Shown here piece after piece: positions 62,601 to 64,000 of a stretch of DNA of 64,000 nucleotides. Numbering within the stretch: position 1 is the stretch's first letter; each line of letters opens with the position of its first letter. This DNA is from Chamaea fasciata. Taxonomy: Eukaryota; Chordata; Aves; Passeriformes; Sylviidae. The notes under the pieces are model-generated. The model was not told the DNA's origin, made no database searches, and worked only from the letters and a program-made list of their open reading frames with translations. The stretch spans positions 620,001 to 684,000 of the forward strand of contig JARCOQ010000007.1 in NCBI GenBank assembly GCA_029207755.1, written 5' to 3'. The position numbers and the translations under genes are program-made.

Positions 62601-63905
62601 CCAAGAAGATGATTTCCTTTGTGATGAACTTACGGTCATGGAGAACATCCTGAAAAGAGAATAAACATCGATCTTTGTACTCTTCTGCCTCAGACTAGGT
62701 GAAATATTTATAGCTCACCTTTTGTTTCACTATTCATCTGTACAGAGGTAATAGGCCCACCATAAACTCAGTATAAGGAGATTTTGCTCATTATCAGCCC
62801 AGACAGAATTATGAGAACCGTAAGCTCTTAGGAAACATTATTACTCAAAACTGGACAAAAGATCAGGAGGGGGAAATTGAACTGAAGACTGAAATCACCA
62901 CTGAATTTCAGTCCTATTTGTATGCAACAATTCAAAATGCACTTACAAGACTTAGTGTGAATCATTCAGCAAGACATTAATTGCTGTGACCCTGCTCTAG
63001 CTGACTGGAATGTATTGAAAGAGGTCAAGTTAAACAACAGCTTTAGATGCAAATCTTGCTGTGGAATAACATGTGGTTCTTGGCTCCAGTCCTTTATGAC
63101 TCACAAAGACAGAAAATGTGAAAAATCGGTTCAAGATTGTCTCTGAGAACCACATGATCTATGAATTAGAAAACCAACCCAACTGAGGCATTAACAGGCA
63201 GCCCTGATTTGTACACAGATAAAGACCAGAGCATCTGTATTGCAGGATTGAACAGGAGCAGCTCTTCAGCAAGGAGCATAACACCACCCCAAACTCATTC
63301 CTGGCACCCAAGCAGGAGTTTGGACCCTCTGATTGTCCTTGGTTTGTCTGTACTGACCCTGAGTGTGAAGCAATTTGTGTCCTTGTGCACAAGCGCACAG
63401 CCATCCTGGTACAGGTAACAGCTGTAATTCTCACTGAAGCTCTGGTCAAAGTCAGAATTCAAACGCTTCTGTAACTCAAGGGTGATATAAAAATCCCAAG
63501 GCACAGGCTGAGAATACACCTACAAGAAGGTACATAAGAAGAACATTTATTTTTGGAATAAAGTGAAAATTGCTCATTTTCATATTCTTCTCATCCTCCT
63601 TTTCTCTCCCTCCCACTTGACCAAGGAAGACATTTTTCACAGTCAGAAATTTTTAATCTAGATCCACAATTAGGAAGAGGATTTGAAGTAGCAAACTTCA
63701 TGCATGGAATTCAGAAATTAATAGTTTATATTAATGGATGAGATCTTACCAGTTCACACTTCCTGTACAACCACCATCATGTGTGTTACCTTTATTGCAA
63801 ATCCCTTAGCATCCCACTGGAAATCGCGTCCAGTTGGAATGGCAAAAAACATCTTGTATTCTTCATTGTTCCAATATTCCATTTTGATGCAGTAAGTCTC
63901 GTTTC
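56444..63905 (-). CDS. BUB1B: BUB1B (BubR1), mitotic checkpoint pseudokinase, C-terminal part (last six coding exons)
   Basis: BubR1 is a subunit of the mitotic checkpoint complex; it blocks APC/C-Cdc20 until chromosomes attach and helps stabilise kinetochore attachment. The six exons join in frame to about 290 C-terminal residues, covering most of the kinase-fold domain. Family marks: [14 protein letters not shown]......[42 protein letters not shown], and the terminal helical stretch ending NLTS*. The catalytic loop reads HGD instead of HRD and the magnesium loop reads DFS instead of DFG, which agrees with a pseudokinase; human BubR1, as remembered, also has HGD and DFS. The KEN boxes, TPR and KARD parts and the start lie beyond the right edge. 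BUB1 is excluded by these degenerate motifs and by the neighbour PAK6. Confidence 0.94.
56637..59465 (-). other. BUB1B: BUB1B last intron
   Basis: 2.8 kb, GTAAGT...TAG. Contains an A19 run (57089-57107) and an A-rich run near 58520. No gene or CR1 end was recognised. Confidence 0.75.
57089..57107 (+). repeat. A19 mononucleotide run
   Basis: Uninterrupted run of 19 A within the BUB1B last intron. No retroposed gene or LINE body was seen before it. Confidence 0.9.
59466..59572 (-). CDS. BUB1B: BUB1B exon (second from the end)
   Basis: 107 bp, phase 0 start, [20 protein letters not shown] to ISQNLS plus two bases of a Lys codon. Acceptor GTGATTACAG, donor GTAAGT. Matches the C-lobe VDLFGIADLAHLLLF block of human BubR1. 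Confidence 0.93.
59573..59934 (-). other. BUB1B: BUB1B intron
   Basis: 362 bp, GTGAGT...CAG. Nothing else was seen in it. Confidence 0.8.
59935..60106 (-). CDS. BUB1B: BUB1B exon (third from the end; DFS motif)
   Basis: 172 bp: one base completing the Arg codon, then 57 codons [20 protein letters not shown] to LPYQ. Acceptor TTCCTCTGCTCAG, donor GTGAGT. DFS takes the place of DFG, as in human BubR1. Confidence 0.93.
60107..62506 (-). other. BUB1B: BUB1B intron
   Basis: 2.4 kb, GTTTGT...CAG. A GC-richer block at 61.95-62.25 kb (for example CAGCAGCTGGGGAGCCCC, CTCCACCCACAGGC) stands out against AT-rich flanks. It has open frames on both strands and no identifiable family; it may be an unrecognised repeat. 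Confidence 0.7.
62507..62649 (-). CDS. BUB1B: BUB1B exon (fourth from the end; catalytic-loop remnant)
   Basis: 143 bp, starts in phase 0 with [15 protein letters not shown] and ends after two bases of an Arg codon before donor GTTTGT. Holds [20 protein letters not shown]: the catalytic loop has HGD in place of HRD. Confidence 0.93.
62650..63357 (-). other. BUB1B: BUB1B intron
   Basis: 708 bp, GTCAGT...CAG. Nothing else was seen in it. Confidence 0.8.
63358..63519 (-). CDS. BUB1B: BUB1B exon (fifth from the end)
   Basis: 162 bp, 54 codons, phase 0 at both ends; acceptor TTCTTGTAG, donor GTCAGT. Begins [20 protein letters not shown] and ends [12 protein letters not shown], a block strongly conserved in BubR1. 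Confidence 0.92.
63790..63905 (-). CDS. BUB1B: BUB1B exon (sixth from the end; pseudokinase N-lobe)
   Basis: 116 bp: two bases of a split codon, then 38 codons [16 protein letters not shown]...GFAIK. Acceptor TTCCACACAG, donor GTAACA after AAG. The FAIK lysine in front of [10 protein letters not shown] is the end of the N-lobe strand that corresponds to human TVIKV. Confidence 0.85.
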
Positions 63906-64000
63906 CTGTGTGGAAAGTTTACATTCATAAGCTGTCACAGTAAATAGCTGTTCCCCACCTGCACCACATAAAAACTAAGAGGGTGACTATGAACCACAAT

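Overview
This is a vertebrate nuclear window, almost certainly from a bird. Genes are split into short exons with consensus splice sites, there are no prokaryotic signals, and the recognisable interspersed repeats are CR1 LINEs whose 3' ends have the avian form (degenerate copies of the 'agaatcacagaatcattaaggttgga' type, described in pieces below). No species can be named. Three genes were recognised from their proteins and neighbourhood: PLCB2 (+ strand, 3' end only, 6812-7367), PAK6 (- strand, complete coding set, 13268-27851) and BUB1B (- strand, last six coding exons, 56444-63905, running off the right edge). The order BUB1B - PAK6 - PLCB2, with the first two in the same direction and PLCB2 converging, is the order I remember for human 15q15.1, which supports all three calls.

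Region by region. 1-6557 is a minisatellite of more than 6.5 kb built from 17-18 bp units (CCATGTCCCTGTCTGTGT and variants), open at the left edge; it fills the PLCB2 intron just before the last two PLCB2 exons. 7368-13267 is the PLCB2 3' UTR, a decayed stretch with the same C/T/G vocabulary as the minisatellite (8133-8455), and the convergent intergenic gap to PAK6. 13268-27851 holds eight PAK6 coding exons encoding 655 residues: an N-terminal CRIB-type segment, a proline/serine-rich middle and an intact serine/threonine kinase domain. 27857-56105 is about 28 kb without a protein-coding exon that I could support; two CpG-rich patches (about 31.8-32.15 kb and 37.66-38.16 kb) are candidates for PAK6 promoters or 5' non-coding exons. 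56106-64000 is the BUB1B 3' end, encoding most of the degenerate kinase domain and the C-terminus.

The products work in different processes: phospholipase C beta-2 signalling below G proteins, a group II p21-activated kinase, and the spindle checkpoint pseudokinase BubR1. Nothing suggests that the three form a functional unit; the order is conserved synteny. I found no RNA genes, CRISPR arrays or clear endogenous retroviral genes. The most unusual feature is the intronic minisatellite: it is almost stop-free in all three sense frames, has higher-order duplications and would make a very long UG/CU-rich intronic RNA.
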